Of a DNA stretch of 64,000 bases, positions 52,758-60,940 are shown one piece after another. The stretch comes from Massilia sp. Bi118 (GTDB taxonomy: Bacteria > Pseudomonadota > Gammaproteobacteria > Burkholderiales > Burkholderiaceae_D). The notes beneath the pieces were generated by a model, which saw only the letters and a program-made list of their open reading frames with translations, had not been told where the DNA came from and ran no database searches. Every line of letters starts with the position of its first letter. Positions within the stretch are counted from its first letter, which is position 1. Location of the stretch: assembly GCF_918697865.1 (NCBI RefSeq), contig NZ_CAKKMV010000008.1, forward strand, positions 124,001 to 188,000. Reading direction: 5' to 3'. A program made the position numbers and the translations under genes.

Positions 52758-52861
52758 ACCGGGGTCAGAGCCCAAGCAATCAACACCGGGCTCTGACCCC
52801 TAGCGCCGCCACTGAGCACCGGGGTCAGACCCCAGGCAATCAAGACCGGGGTCTGACCCCT
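52758..52861. repeat. Tandem pair of GGGGTCAG-type palindromic repeats
   Basis: Two 44-base units start at 52758 and 52818 (60-base period). Each has 13-bp perfect inverted arms: GGGGTCAGAGCCC/GGGCTCTGACCCC in the first and GGGGTCAGACCCC/GGGGTCTGACCCC in the second, with loops containing GCAATCAA. The arms differ between units but stay paired. The second unit supplies the last codons and stop of the flavin reductase gene. Confidence 0.92.
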
Positions 52862-53358
52862 GTTATACCGAACTGGCCGCCGTGGAAGATCAGGGCCGGC
52901 TGCGGATGCACGGCGCATTCTTCGACTTCGCCGACGAAGATCACATGGTCGCCTTCCGGGTAGCGGCTGCGGTTGTGGCATTCGAACCAGGCGGTCACGC
53001 CCTTCAGGATGGGCTGGCCGGTGCGCGAGAGTTCGTAGTCGGTGCTGGCGAAGGGATCGGCGCCGCGGCGGGAGAAGCGGCGCGCCAGTTCTTCCTGGCC
53101 GGCGGACAGCACGTTGATCACGTAATGCGAGTTGCCGGTGAAGATGGGCAGGCTGTTGGCCTTGTCGGAAAGGCTCCACAGCACCAGCGGCGGTTCCAGT
53201 GAGACGGAGTTGAAGGAACTGGCGGTCAACCCGCGGAAACTGCCGTCGGCCAGGCGGGTGGTAATGACGGTGACGCCCGTCGCAAACTGGGACAGGGCCT
53301 GGCGGAAATGCGCGGAATCGAAACCGCGCTCGATGGAGCGGGGAGAGCTGGTGTTCAT
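52840..53358 (-). CDS. Flavin reductase-like FMN-binding protein
   Basis: A 172-residue protein with FRQALSQFATGVTVITTR at the N-terminus, LTASSFNSVSLEPPLVLWSL as the FMN site and NSHYVINVLSAGQEELARRFS. It is the short flavin reductase/HpaC-like fold that supplies reduced flavin to oxygenases or acts alone. The expected end (HGGQFGI) is followed by TGVRPRS, encoded inside a palindromic repeat that also provides the stop codon, so the native C-terminus has probably been replaced. No partner oxygenase is adjacent. Confidence 0.88.
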   Translation of the reverse strand: MNTSSPRSIERGFDSAHFRQALSQFATGVTVITTRLADGSFRGLTASSFNSVSLEPPLVLWSLSDKANSLPIFTGNSHYVINVLSAGQEELARRFSRRGADPFASTDYELSRTGQPILKGVTAWFECHNRSRYPEGDHVIFVGEVEECAVHPQPALIFHGGQFGITGVRPRS

Positions 53359-53476
53359 CTACGCCATTATGCCACCAACGGCCCGGCTGCCTGGAGCCGC
53401 TTCACCTGGGAAATGCATGGGCGTGCGCTTTCGGTTACAGTGAAGGAATCGATAACAACCCTCCCAAGGACATCGT

Positions 53477-54016
53477 ATGAGCCAGCAATCGGCAAGCGAC
53501 GTGGCAATCCTGGGCGGCGGCTGTTTCTGGTGCCTGGAAGCGGTGTACCTGGAAGCGCGCGGCGTGACCCGCGTCGAATCCGGCTACATGGGCGGCGCCG
53601 CCGCCAACCCGACCTATGAACAAGTGTGCGCCGGCACTACCGGACACGCGGAAGTCGTGCGCCTGGAGTTCGATCCGAGCGTCATTTCCTACCGCGACAT
53701 CCTCGAGATCTTCTTCACCATCCACGACCCGACCACCCTGAACCGACAGGGCAACGACGTCGGCACCCAGTACCGCTCCGTCATCTTCACCACGTCGCCG
53801 GAACAGGATGCGATGGCGCGCAAGGTGATGGCGGAGATGGCGGCGGTGTGGGACGCGCCCATCGTCACCCAGGTGCTGCCGGAAGAAACCTGGCACAAGG
53901 CCGAGGACTACCACCAGAACTATTTTGCGCAGCATCCGCTGCAGGGTTACTGCGCTTTCGTGGTGGCGCCGAAGGTGGCGAAGTTTCGCAAGATGTTTGC
54001 GGACCGGATGAAATGA
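53477..54016 (+). CDS. msrA: Peptide methionine sulfoxide reductase MsrA
   Basis: This 179-residue protein has GGGCFWCLEAVYLEARGV with catalytic Cys16 and Cys19, VESGYMGGAAANPTYEQVCAGTTGHAE and DVGTQYRSVIF. It reduces methionine-S-sulfoxide in proteins using thioredoxin. AAGGA lies before the ATG. It is divergent from the flavin reductase and convergent with cfa. Confidence 0.96.
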   Translation: MSQQSASDVAILGGGCFWCLEAVYLEARGVTRVESGYMGGAAANPTYEQVCAGTTGHAEVVRLEFDPSVISYRDILEIFFTIHDPTTLNRQGNDVGTQYRSVIFTTSPEQDAMARKVMAEMAAVWDAPIVTQVLPEETWHKAEDYHQNYFAQHPLQGYCAFVVAPKVAKFRKMFADRMK

Positions 54017-54021
54017 TCATT

Positions 54022-55296
54022 TCAATGTCGCGTCGATAACAAATCGACCGCACCGCTGCCGTCATACATGTACCGCCGCGACCACGGCATCTGCGCCGGA
54101 TCCTGCCCCGCCTTCCCGCACACGATCTGGTACAGGCTGATCCAGTCGTGCGCGAAGGCATAGGCGCAGCCGGCCAGGTACACGTGCCAGATGCGGAAGG
54201 TCTTGGGGTCGGCCAGCTGGCGGATGCGCGCGGCGTTGGTCTCGAAATTGTCGGTCCAGATCGCGCAGGTGCGCGCATAGTGGCGGCGCAGGTTTTCGAC
54301 GTCGCGCACTTCGAGCCCGCCTTCCTGCATGGTGCGGATCACGGTGGACAGGTGGGCCAGTTCGCCGTGCGGGAACACGTAGCGGTCAATGAATTCGCCG
54401 CCGCCCCAGGGGCTGGCGCGCTGTTCGACGTCGGTGGTCGTGATGCCGTGGTTCATCGCCACGCCGCCCGGCGCCAGCAGTTGGTTGATGCGGCCGAAGT
54501 ACTCGGACAGGTGCTGCACGCCCACGTGCTCGAACATGCCGACGCTGGTGATGCGATCGAATTCGCCGGCGACGTCGCGGTAATCCTGCAAGCGAATCTC
54601 GATGCGGTCCTGCAGCCCGGCCCGCGCCACCCGTTCGCGCGCCAGTTCGAACTGGTTCTGCGACAGCGTCACGCCGACGCAACGGGCGCCGAATTTCTGC
54701 GCCGCCCGCAGCACCAGCGCGCCCCAGCCGCAGCCGATGTCGAGCAGGGTATGGCCCGGCTGCACGCCGATCTTGGTGAGGATGTGGTCGATCTTTTTGG
54801 TCTGCGCGGTGGCAAGGTCTTCGTCGCCGGTCTCGAAGTAGGCGCACGAATACACCATGCCCGGATCGAGGAATTCCTTGTAGAAGGCGTTGGAGACGTC
54901 GTAGTGGTAGCGGATCGCCTCGGCGTCCTTTTCGCGCGTGTGCGGCGAGACCATGCGCAGGGCGCTGGCCATCCGGCTGTGACGGGCCGGCTTGCCGGTC
55001 GATTCGGCCAGGGAATTGCCGATCTGGATCATGTCGGCCGCGCTACCCTCGATCTCGAGCGCGCCTTCGACATAGGCTTCGCCCAGGTTGCCGAGGGTCG
55101 GCGACAGCAGGTAGTGCAGGCTGCCGGGGCCCGGCACGCGGATGGTGACGCGCGGTTGCTCGGATGAGAGGTCGACCTGCTCGCCGTTCCATAGTTCCAC
55201 GCGCAGCGGCAGCTTGTATTTGTCACGAATGCCTGCGGTCCAGGCGGATAACTTGATCTGGTCGAACACGCGATACCCCTCCGGCTGACGGGGCAT
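54022..55296 (-). CDS. cfa: Cyclopropane-fatty-acyl-phospholipid synthase
   Basis: A 424-residue enzyme with an N-terminal lipid-binding domain and a SAM methyltransferase domain: LLDIGCGWGALVLRAAQ (SAM site), VGVTLSQNQFELA, and EFIDRYVFPHGELAHLS, followed by NLRRHYARTCAIW. It transfers a methylene group from SAM to double bonds of membrane lipids. It lies 27 bases after the hemerythrin-PdxH gene on the same strand and is probably co-transcribed. Confidence 0.95.
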   Translation of the reverse strand: MPRQPEGYRVFDQIKLSAWTAGIRDKYKLPLRVELWNGEQVDLSSEQPRVTIRVPGPGSLHYLLSPTLGNLGEAYVEGALEIEGSAADMIQIGNSLAESTGKPARHSRMASALRMVSPHTREKDAEAIRYHYDVSNAFYKEFLDPGMVYSCAYFETGDEDLATAQTKKIDHILTKIGVQPGHTLLDIGCGWGALVLRAAQKFGARCVGVTLSQNQFELARERVARAGLQDRIEIRLQDYRDVAGEFDRITSVGMFEHVGVQHLSEYFGRINQLLAPGGVAMNHGITTTDVEQRASPWGGGEFIDRYVFPHGELAHLSTVIRTMQEGGLEVRDVENLRRHYARTCAIWTDNFETNAARIRQLADPKTFRIWHVYLAGCAYAFAHDWISLYQIVCGKAGQDPAQMPWSRRYMYDGSGAVDLLSTRH

Positions 55297-55323
55297 CGCC
55301 GACCTTCGCGGCCGTGAAGCCCC

Positions 55324-56571
55324 TTACGGTTGCAAACGCTGCCGCGTCCAGCTGCCGTCATCCTGACGCGTGTACACGACACGGTCGTGGAAGCGTGAAC
55401 GCCGCCCCTGCCAGAACTCGATCCGTTCCGGCACCAGTCGAAACCCGCCCCAGTTGTCTGGCCGCTGGGGCGTTTCTCCAACCTGTCGCGCAACGTCCTC
55501 GTAGTTGTGTTCGAGATCTGCGCGGCTGGCGATCGGCGCGCTCTGTTGGGACGCAATCGCCGACAGCCGGCTCTTCAGCGGCCGGCTGTTGAAGTATTTA
55601 TCGCTTTCCTCGGCTGAGGTACGCTCGACCTTTCCTTCGATTCGCACTTGCCGTTCAAGTTCACTCCAAAAGAATAGCAGAGATGCAAATGCATTGCCGT
55701 TCAATTGTTTTCCCTTCTGGCTATCATAGTTCGTGTACCAGGTGAAACCGCGCTCGTCGAACTGCTTGATCAGCACGATGCGCGAGCTCGGCCGGCCGCG
55801 CTCGTCGACGGTCGACACGCCCATCGCATTCGGCTCGTTGACCTCGGCCTTCAGGGCTTCCTCGAACCAGCGGGTGAACTGCTGGACCGGGTCGTCGGCG
55901 ACGTCTTTTTCGTCGAGGCTGGCCTGGCCATAGTCCTTGCGCAGGTCAGCCACGCGTTCGCCTACCGAGACAGTGGTCGGCGTTGCGGCCACACTGCCGC
56001 CCGGCATCGCCACATCCGGCACGCCTGCCGAAGCCGCCGGCTCGATGCCGCGGCGGCGCTGCATGGCCCGGCCCAGCTGCTTCATCTGCTGTGCATCAAA
56101 CAGGCGCAGCGCCATTGGGGCCATCGTGCTTTCTTCGCGCTCCATATGGTTGAGATAACGCTGGCTGAAGCGCTGCACCGTGCTGCTGGAGAGCTGGGCG
56201 CCAGAACCATCCGCGATGGCCGCCAGCTGCTCGTGCAGGTCTTGCCACATCGCGTCCATGTCCTTGTGGTCCTGCAGGATCACCGGCGCCAGCGCCTGCA
56301 GGGTGGCGGCGTCCTCGCCCCGGGCGACGGCGCGCAGCATCGGGATCAGGTCCTGCTCCTCGTCCTCGTGGTGCAGGTGGGCGGCCTTTTCGAAGTAGCG
56401 CAGCACGGCAGCGGCGGCCTGGCGCGCCTGCTGGTCGGCGCCATGTTCTGGCAGGTGGGCCAGCAGTTTTTCCAGGGTCGCCAGCTGCTTGCGGATGCGG
56501 CCGTGGCAATGCTTGAGCACGGCGACCGGCTGGTCGAAATCGGGGGCGGTGTCGGGAAGAAGCTCGTTCAT
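55324..56571 (-). CDS. pdxH: Hemerythrin domain-PdxH fusion (pyridoxamine 5'-phosphate oxidase)
   Basis: A single uninterrupted 415-residue frame. Residues 1-180 are a hemerythrin four-helix bundle with candidate diiron ligands in [23 protein letters not shown] (H-x3-E), LQDHKDMD and [10 protein letters not shown] (H-x3-E). After a Pro/Ala/Gly-rich linker (about 180-205) comes complete Pdx[57 protein letters not shown] and the C-terminal [17 protein letters not shown] for PLP/FMN binding. PdxH oxidises pyridoxamine/pyridoxine phosphate to PLP using FMN and O2. The start is ATG 56571. An internal ATG at 56007 could give PdxH alone but has no clear ribosome site. Confidence 0.92.
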   Translation of the reverse strand: MNELLPDTAPDFDQPVAVLKHCHGRIRKQLATLEKLLAHLPEHGADQQARQAAAAVLRYFEKAAHLHHEDEEQDLIPMLRAVARGEDAATLQALAPVILQDHKDMDAMWQDLHEQLAAIADGSGAQLSSSTVQRFSQRYLNHMEREESTMAPMALRLFDAQQMKQLGRAMQRRRGIEPAASAGVPDVAMPGGSVAATPTTVSVGERVADLRKDYGQASLDEKDVADDPVQQFTRWFEEALKAEVNEPNAMGVSTVDERGRPSSRIVLIKQFDERGFTWYTNYDSQKGKQLNGNAFASLLFFWSELERQVRIEGKVERTSAEESDKYFNSRPLKSRLSAIASQQSAPIASRADLEHNYEDVARQVGETPQRPDNWGGFRLVPERIEFWQGRRSRFHDRVVYTRQDDGSWTRQRLQP

Positions 56572-56670
56572 GGTGGCTGTTGCGGACGAGGGAATCGACC
56601 GCAAAATTTGATTGACTGAAAGTTATTTTAGAGCAAGGACGGGGATTCCGTCCGGTAAAATGGCGGGATC

Positions 56671-57585
56671 ATGACGACACTTCCTTCTTCCTTGCTTGCG
56701 CCGGCTGGCGCGGACTTCGATGACGAAGTCGACTTCGAACGCCGCTTCGGCGGCATCGCCCGTCTCTACGGCGAGCGTGCACTGGAACGCTTCCGCAAGG
56801 CGCACGTTTGCGTCATCGGCGTGGGCGGCGTCGGCTCCTGGATCGTCGAGGCCCTGGCCCGCAGCGCGATCGGCAAACTCACGCTGATCGACCTCGACAA
56901 CGTGGCCGAATCCAACATCAACCGTCAGATCCAGGCGCTGTCGACGACCATCGGCATGCCCAAGATCGAGGCGCTGAAACAGCGCATCGCGCTGATCAAT
57001 CCGTACTGCGAAGTCGAGCTGATCGAGGAGTTCATCGACCTGGACAACATCCCGCAGATGGTCGCGCCCGGCAAATACGACTACGTGTTCGACGCCATCG
57101 ACAGCGTCAAGGCCAAGGCGGCCCTGATCGCCCACTGCCGCGACCATGCGATTCCGCTGATCGTGATCGGCGGCGCCGGCGGCCAGCTAGATCCCACGAA
57201 AATCGAGGTGCGCGACCTCGCCCGCACCGAGCAGGAGCCGCTGCTGAAGAAGGTGCGCAAGATCCTGCGCGCCCAATACGGTTTTGCCAAGGGCGAAAAG
57301 CACAAGTACCACATCGACGCCGTGTTCTCGATGGAGCCGCTGCGCTATCCGGAAGCGGGCGATGCCTGCGAGATCGATGCCAACAGCATCACCGGCCTGA
57401 ATTGCGCGGGCTTCGGCTCGAGCATGGTGGTGACCGCGACTTTCGGCATGGTCGCCGCGGGGCATATGCTGCGCAAGATGGCGGAGGCGGCGCATGCCGT
57501 CGTCGCGCCGGTCGTGGCACCCGTGCATATCGCGGCGCCTGCCGCCAACGATGCTGGGCAAGCAGAGGTGGCCTTGTTATCATAG
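56671..57585 (+). CDS. tcdA: tRNA threonylcarbamoyladenosine dehydratase (CsdL)
   Basis: A 304-residue E1/ThiF-family protein with VCVIGVGGVGSWIVEALARS (ATP loop), LIDLDNVAESNINRQIQAL and the catalytic-type region DAIDSVKAKAALIAHC. The C-terminal part ends in the AGHMLRKM helix and a short Ala/Val tail. It converts t6A37 to the cyclic ct6A form on tRNA, using ATP. In this window it follows the Sua5-type t6A enzyme by about 12 kb. It is divergent from pdxH, with TAAAAT 10 bases before the ATG as a possible -10. Confidence 0.95.
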   Translation: MTTLPSSLLAPAGADFDDEVDFERRFGGIARLYGERALERFRKAHVCVIGVGGVGSWIVEALARSAIGKLTLIDLDNVAESNINRQIQALSTTIGMPKIEALKQRIALINPYCEVELIEEFIDLDNIPQMVAPGKYDYVFDAIDSVKAKAALIAHCRDHAIPLIVIGGAGGQLDPTKIEVRDLARTEQEPLLKKVRKILRAQYGFAKGEKHKYHIDAVFSMEPLRYPEAGDACEIDANSITGLNCAGFGSSMVVTATFGMVAAGHMLRKMAEAAHAVVAPVVAPVHIAAPAANDAGQAEVALLS

Positions 57586-57618
57586 GTTCAGTTTTTACTG
57601 ATCCATGAAAGAGGCCCA

Positions 57619-58131
57619 ATGATTCGTCGCATCGCCTTTCTGAGCCTGCTGCTGGCGGCCACCACCGCCGGCGCCCAGGACTCCACCCAGACCCCGGCCC
57701 AGACCGCGGCCGTCACCCCGGACAGCGCCCAGCAGACCACCGAGCAGGCGGCCCAGCCGGCCGTCCAGTCCACCGCCCCACAGATCCAGGTCATCGACAC
57801 CGTCGTCGGCAAGGGCAAGGAAGCCACGGTCGGCAGCACCGTCTTCGTCAACTACACGGGCTGGTTCTACAAACCCATGGCCAAAAAGCAGCGCGGCCGC
57901 AAGTTCGATTCCTCGCTGGACGCCGGCCGCAGCCCGCTCGATTTCCAACTCGGCGCCGGCCGCGTCATCAAGGGCTGGGAGCAGGGCGTGGTCGGCATGA
58001 AGGTGGGTGGCAAGCGCACCCTGATCATCCCGAGCGACCTGGCCTATGGCAAGCGCGGCTCGCCCGGACCGGGCGGCATTCCGCCGGATTCCGATCTCAT
58101 CTTCGACGTGGAACTGCTGGACGTAAAGTAA
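57619..58131 (+). CDS. FKBP-type peptidyl-prolyl isomerase, exported
   Basis: A 170-residue protein with signal peptide MIRRIAFLSLLLAATTAGAQ, a Thr/Gln/Ala-rich linker of about 40 residues and an FKBP domain: VFVNYTGWFY, KFDSSLDAGRSPLDFQLG, VIKGWEQGVVGMKVGGKR and DLAYGKRGSPGPGGIPPDSDL. It catalyses prolyl isomerisation in the periplasm. The linker is unusually long for such a small FKBP. A large palindrome begins two bases after its stop. Confidence 0.93.
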   Translation: MIRRIAFLSLLLAATTAGAQDSTQTPAQTAAVTPDSAQQTTEQAAQPAVQSTAPQIQVIDTVVGKGKEATVGSTVFVNYTGWFYKPMAKKQRGRKFDSSLDAGRSPLDFQLGAGRVIKGWEQGVVGMKVGGKRTLIIPSDLAYGKRGSPGPGGIPPDSDLIFDVELLDVK

Positions 58132-58132
58132 A

Positions 58133-58250
58133 GTAAGCGTCCAAAACCGTCGCGAGCGGAAGCAGTTCGGGGCGAGAAGCGCAGATGTACAATCGTACAT
58201 CGAGCATCGCAGCCCCGAAATGCGACGCGCAGCAGGTTTTGGGCGCTTAC
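58133..58250. repeat. 118-base nested palindrome between FKBP and cysK genes
   Basis: Outer arms GTAAGCGTCCAAAACC (58133-58148) and GGTTTTGGGCGCTTAC (58235-58250) pair with one G-U. Inside, CGTCGC pairs with GCGACG, TTCGGGG (58166) with CCCCGAA (58213), and GATGTAC (58184) with GTACATC (58195) around an AATC tip. It may be a transcription-attenuating or mobile palindromic element, and it precedes the cysK ribosome region. Confidence 0.85.
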
Positions 58251-58286
58251 GGGTCAAATGACAACTTAACAAGGCGGGGGTTCTCA

Positions 58287-59219
58287 ATGCGCATCGCGAA
58301 CGACGTTACTGAACTGATCGGTAATACTCCACTGGTGCGCATCCGGCGCCTGTCACAGGGCGCCGGCGCGGACATTCTCGCCAAGCTCGAGTTCTACAAC
58401 CCGGCCCACAGCGTCAAGGACCGGATCGGCTGGGCCATGATCGAGGCCGCCGAGCAGGCCGGCAAGATCGGCCCCGACACCATCATCGTCGAACCCACCA
58501 GCGGCAACACCGGCATCGCGCTGGCGATGGTCTGCGCGGCGCGCGGCTACCGCTGCCGCCTCATCATGCCCGAGACCATGAGCAGCGAGCGCCGCATGCT
58601 GCTGCGCGCCTACGGCGCCGAGCTGGTCCTGACGCCCGGCCCCGAAGGCATGCTGGGCGCGATCCGCCGCGCCGAGGAAATCGTCGCCTCGGATCCGAAG
58701 TGCTTCATGCCGCAGCAGTTCAACAATCCCGCCAACCCGGAAGTCCACCGCCGCACGACGGCCGAGGAAATCTGGCGCGACACCGACGGCAAGGTCGACA
58801 TCCTCGTGGCCGGCGTCGGCACCGGCGGCACCATTACCGGCGTGGCCGAAGTCATCAAGGAACGCAAGCCCGGCTTCCAGGCGATCGCCGTGGAGCCGGA
58901 AGCCTCGCCGATGCTTTCGAAGGGCACCAAGGGCCCGCACCCGATCCAGGGCCTCGGCGCCGGCTTCATCCCGGCAGTGCTGAATACGAAAAGCTACGAC
59001 GAGGTCATCACCGTGAAGAACGAGGATGCCTTCGAGTTCGCGCGCGCGGCCGCGCGGGAGGAGGGCCTGCTGGTCGGGATTTCGTCGGGAGCGGCGTTGT
59101 GGGCCGCGGTGCAGGTGGCGAAGCGGCCGGAGAATGCGGGGAAGATGATCGTGACGATCATTCCGTCGTTTGGGGAGCGGTATCTCAGTACGGCCTTGTA
59201 CGCCAACTTGGCCGGCTGA
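58287..59219 (+). CDS. cysK: Cysteine synthase
   Basis: A 310-residue PLP enzyme: [13 protein letters not shown], the Schiff-base lysine Lys44 in [33 protein letters not shown] for phosphate binding and [11 protein letters not shown] at the C-terminus. It makes cysteine from O-acetylserine and sulfide. ATG 58287 is chosen; the longer frame upstream crosses the palindrome. Its closeness to CysK rather than CysM is judged from PTSGNTGI and length. Confidence 0.93.
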   Translation: MRIANDVTELIGNTPLVRIRRLSQGAGADILAKLEFYNPAHSVKDRIGWAMIEAAEQAGKIGPDTIIVEPTSGNTGIALAMVCAARGYRCRLIMPETMSSERRMLLRAYGAELVLTPGPEGMLGAIRRAEEIVASDPKCFMPQQFNNPANPEVHRRTTAEEIWRDTDGKVDILVAGVGTGGTITGVAEVIKERKPGFQAIAVEPEASPMLSKGTKGPHPIQGLGAGFIPAVLNTKSYDEVITVKNEDAFEFARAAAREEGLLVGISSGAALWAAVQVAKRPENAGKMIVTIIPSFGERYLSTALYANLAG

Positions 59220-59278
59220 TCTTTGCGTGGGGTGTTGAGGCCGGGGGCCTCAACACGAACGTGCCCACGAATCAACGT

Positions 59279-60298
59279 TCAATGTGCGTGGCCCGGATGG
59301 GCGTGGCCGTGATCTTGGCTGTGGCCATGATCATGGCCGTGGTCATGATCGTGATCGTGCTCATGCGCCCCATGCAGCGCACAGCTGCTGTGCTTCGTCG
59401 TCCCCTGTTCCACCTGCAGCGTGCAATGGTGGATCGCAAAATCCTCGCGCAGGTGTCCGACGATGTCGTCGATGACGGCATCGCCCGGATACCCGCCCGG
59501 CATCACCAGGTGGGCGGTGAGCGCGGTCTCGGTGGTGCTCATCGCCCAGATGTGGACGTCGTGCACCTCGGTGACGCCGGTCTGCGCGGCCAGGAAGGCC
59601 GTGACCTGGGTCGCATCGACGCTGGCCGGCACGCCCGCCAGCACCATCTGCAGCGACTCTTTCATGAGCGACCAGGTGCCGGCCACGATGATCACCACGA
59701 TCACCAGGCTGACCGCCGGGTCGAGCCAGGTCCAGCCGGTCGACATCACCACCAGGCCGGCGATCACCACACCCAGCGACAGCGCGGCGTCGGCCGCCAT
59801 GTGCAGGTAGGCGCCGCGCACGTTGATGTCGTCCTTGCTGCCGGCCATGAACAGCCAGGCCGAGAAACCGTTGATCAGCACGCCGATGCCGGCCACGATC
59901 GACACCGTGGTGCCGGCCACTTCCTGCGGATGGGCGAAGCGCAGCACCGCCTCCCAGGCGATGGCGCCGCAAGCCACCATCAGCAGCAGGGCGTTGAACA
60001 GCGCCGCCAGGATCGAGGTCCCGCGCAAGCCATAGGTGAAGCGGCGCGTCGGCGCGGTCTTCGCCAGCAGGGCGGCACCCCAGGCCAGCACCAGGCCCAG
60101 CACGTCGGACAGGTTGTGGCCGGCGTCGGCCATCAGCGCGGTCGAATTGGCGATGAAGCCGTAGACGAATTCGATGGCGACGAAGGCCGCATTCAGGACG
60201 ATGGCCAGCACGAAGGCGCGGCCGGCGTCGGCCGGGGCGGGGTGGTGATGTCCGTGGCCATGGCCATGTCCGTGGTCGTGATGGTGGTGAAGGCTCAT
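59279..60298 (-). CDS. Cation diffusion facilitator (zinc/cobalt exporter)
   Basis: A 339-residue CDF-family antiporter with His-rich ends (residues 5-20, HHHHDHGHGHG; C-terminal HEHDHDHDHGHDHGH) that likely bind metal. Six membrane helices carry NSTALMADAGHNLSDVLGL (His and Asp of the metal site) and HMAADAALSLGVV (second site). A cytoplasmic domain includes TEVHDVHIWAMST. It exports Zn2+ and possibly Co2+ or Cd2+ in exchange for protons, as DmeF/CzcD proteins do. Its start overlaps the ArsR regulator's stop (ATGA) and both share one operator. Confidence 0.92.
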   Translation of the reverse strand: MSLHHHHDHGHGHGHGHHHPAPADAGRAFVLAIVLNAAFVAIEFVYGFIANSTALMADAGHNLSDVLGLVLAWGAALLAKTAPTRRFTYGLRGTSILAALFNALLLMVACGAIAWEAVLRFAHPQEVAGTTVSIVAGIGVLINGFSAWLFMAGSKDDINVRGAYLHMAADAALSLGVVIAGLVVMSTGWTWLDPAVSLVIVVIIVAGTWSLMKESLQMVLAGVPASVDATQVTAFLAAQTGVTEVHDVHIWAMSTTETALTAHLVMPGGYPGDAVIDDIVGHLREDFAIHHCTLQVEQGTTKHSSCALHGAHEHDHDHDHGHDHGHSQDHGHAHPGHAH

Positions 60299-60618
60299 GC
60301 GTCTATTCCGTTGGGTGAGTCAGGTTCTGCGAGGTGTTCGAACATGTTGGCGAGCAGCCCGCTGATGTGGGCGTCGGCGGCGGTGTAGAACACCTGCTTG
60401 CCCTGGCGCTCGGCCTTGACGATGCGCGCCGCACGCAGCAGGCGCAGATGGTGGCTCACCAGGGAGCTGGACAGTTCCAAACTGGCCGCGATGTCGCCCA
60501 CCGCGATCGGCTGCGCCAGGCAGGCCAGCACGATGCGCAGCCGGGTCGGGTCGCCCAGCAGGTGAAAGAGGTCGGCAAGTTCGTCGACCAGGTAGTCGAA
60601 GTCGTGTGGGGTGCTCAT
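60295..60618 (-). CDS. ArsR/SmtB family metal-responsive repressor
   Basis: This 107-residue winged-helix protein has ELADLFHLLGDPTRLRIVLACL, the recognition helix ELSSSLVSHHLRLLRAARIV and a wing ERQGKQVFYTAAD. The C-terminal helix with Asp/His residues (DAHISGLLANMFEHL) matches the alpha5 metal site of SmtB/CzrA zinc sensors. The start is set at ATG 60618; ATG 60627 lies inside the operator. Neither has a ribosome site, so translation may be leaderless or nearly so. It should repress this operon until zinc or cobalt binds (inference). Confidence 0.9.
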   Translation of the reverse strand: MSTPHDFDYLVDELADLFHLLGDPTRLRIVLACLAQPIAVGDIAASLELSSSLVSHHLRLLRAARIVKAERQGKQVFYTAADAHISGLLANMFEHLAEPDSPNGIDA

Positions 60619-60652
60619 GCTTAACATGTGAAGAACTGTTCACATGTTAAGC
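60619..60652 (-). promoter_or_regulatory. SmtB/ArsR-type operator with overlapping -10
   Basis: GCTTAACATGTGAA and TTCACATGTTAAGC are perfect 14-bp arms around GAACTG, giving the TGAA-N6-TTCA core of zinc-sensor operators. On the minus strand, TTGCAC (60673-60668) and TTAACA (60650-60645), 17 bases apart, form a promoter whose -10 lies in the arm; transcription would start near 60638. Confidence 0.85.
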
Positions 60653-60700
60653 GCAAAGCGCCGGGCGGTGCAAGTTCTTGTGTTGTGGCTGGCTGCGCGC

Positions 60701-60919
60701 TTAGATATCGCTCTGTGCCGGCGCGGCAGTCATGCCTGCCTTGAATCGGCGTCGGATGCGCAGCACGGACAGTCCCGTGAAGAGTGCGACGCCGATCGCA
60801 GCGGCTACTGCCCAGCCGCGATCGACCAGACCGGCGCCGGCGGCCGCGCCGCAAAGCCCGCCTGCGGCCAGGCCGGGCAGGATGACTTTGAAGGTGGCGC
60901 GGGCAAGCGTTTTCGACAT
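60701..60919 (-). CDS. Small two-helix membrane protein of unknown function
   Basis: A 72-residue protein with two hydrophobic stretches (VILPGLAAGGLCGAAAGAGLV and WAVAAAIGVALFTGLSVL) separated by a short turn, then a basic RIRRRFK and a polar tail. GGGAGTG precedes ATG 60919, which is chosen over the ATG four codons upstream. I do not recognise it. It lies 21 bases after the RraB-like gene on the same strand. Confidence 0.7.
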   Translation of the reverse strand: MSKTLARATFKVILPGLAAGGLCGAAAGAGLVDRGWAVAAAIGVALFTGLSVLRIRRRFKAGMTAAPAQSDI

Positions 60920-60940
60920 GTTCACTCCCATCGTTCAGCG

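Noticed and set aside
58700..60388. Plus-strand frame running through the CDF gene
   Set aside because: It is a shadow of cysK and of the minus-strand CDF gene, whose metal-site motifs are clear.
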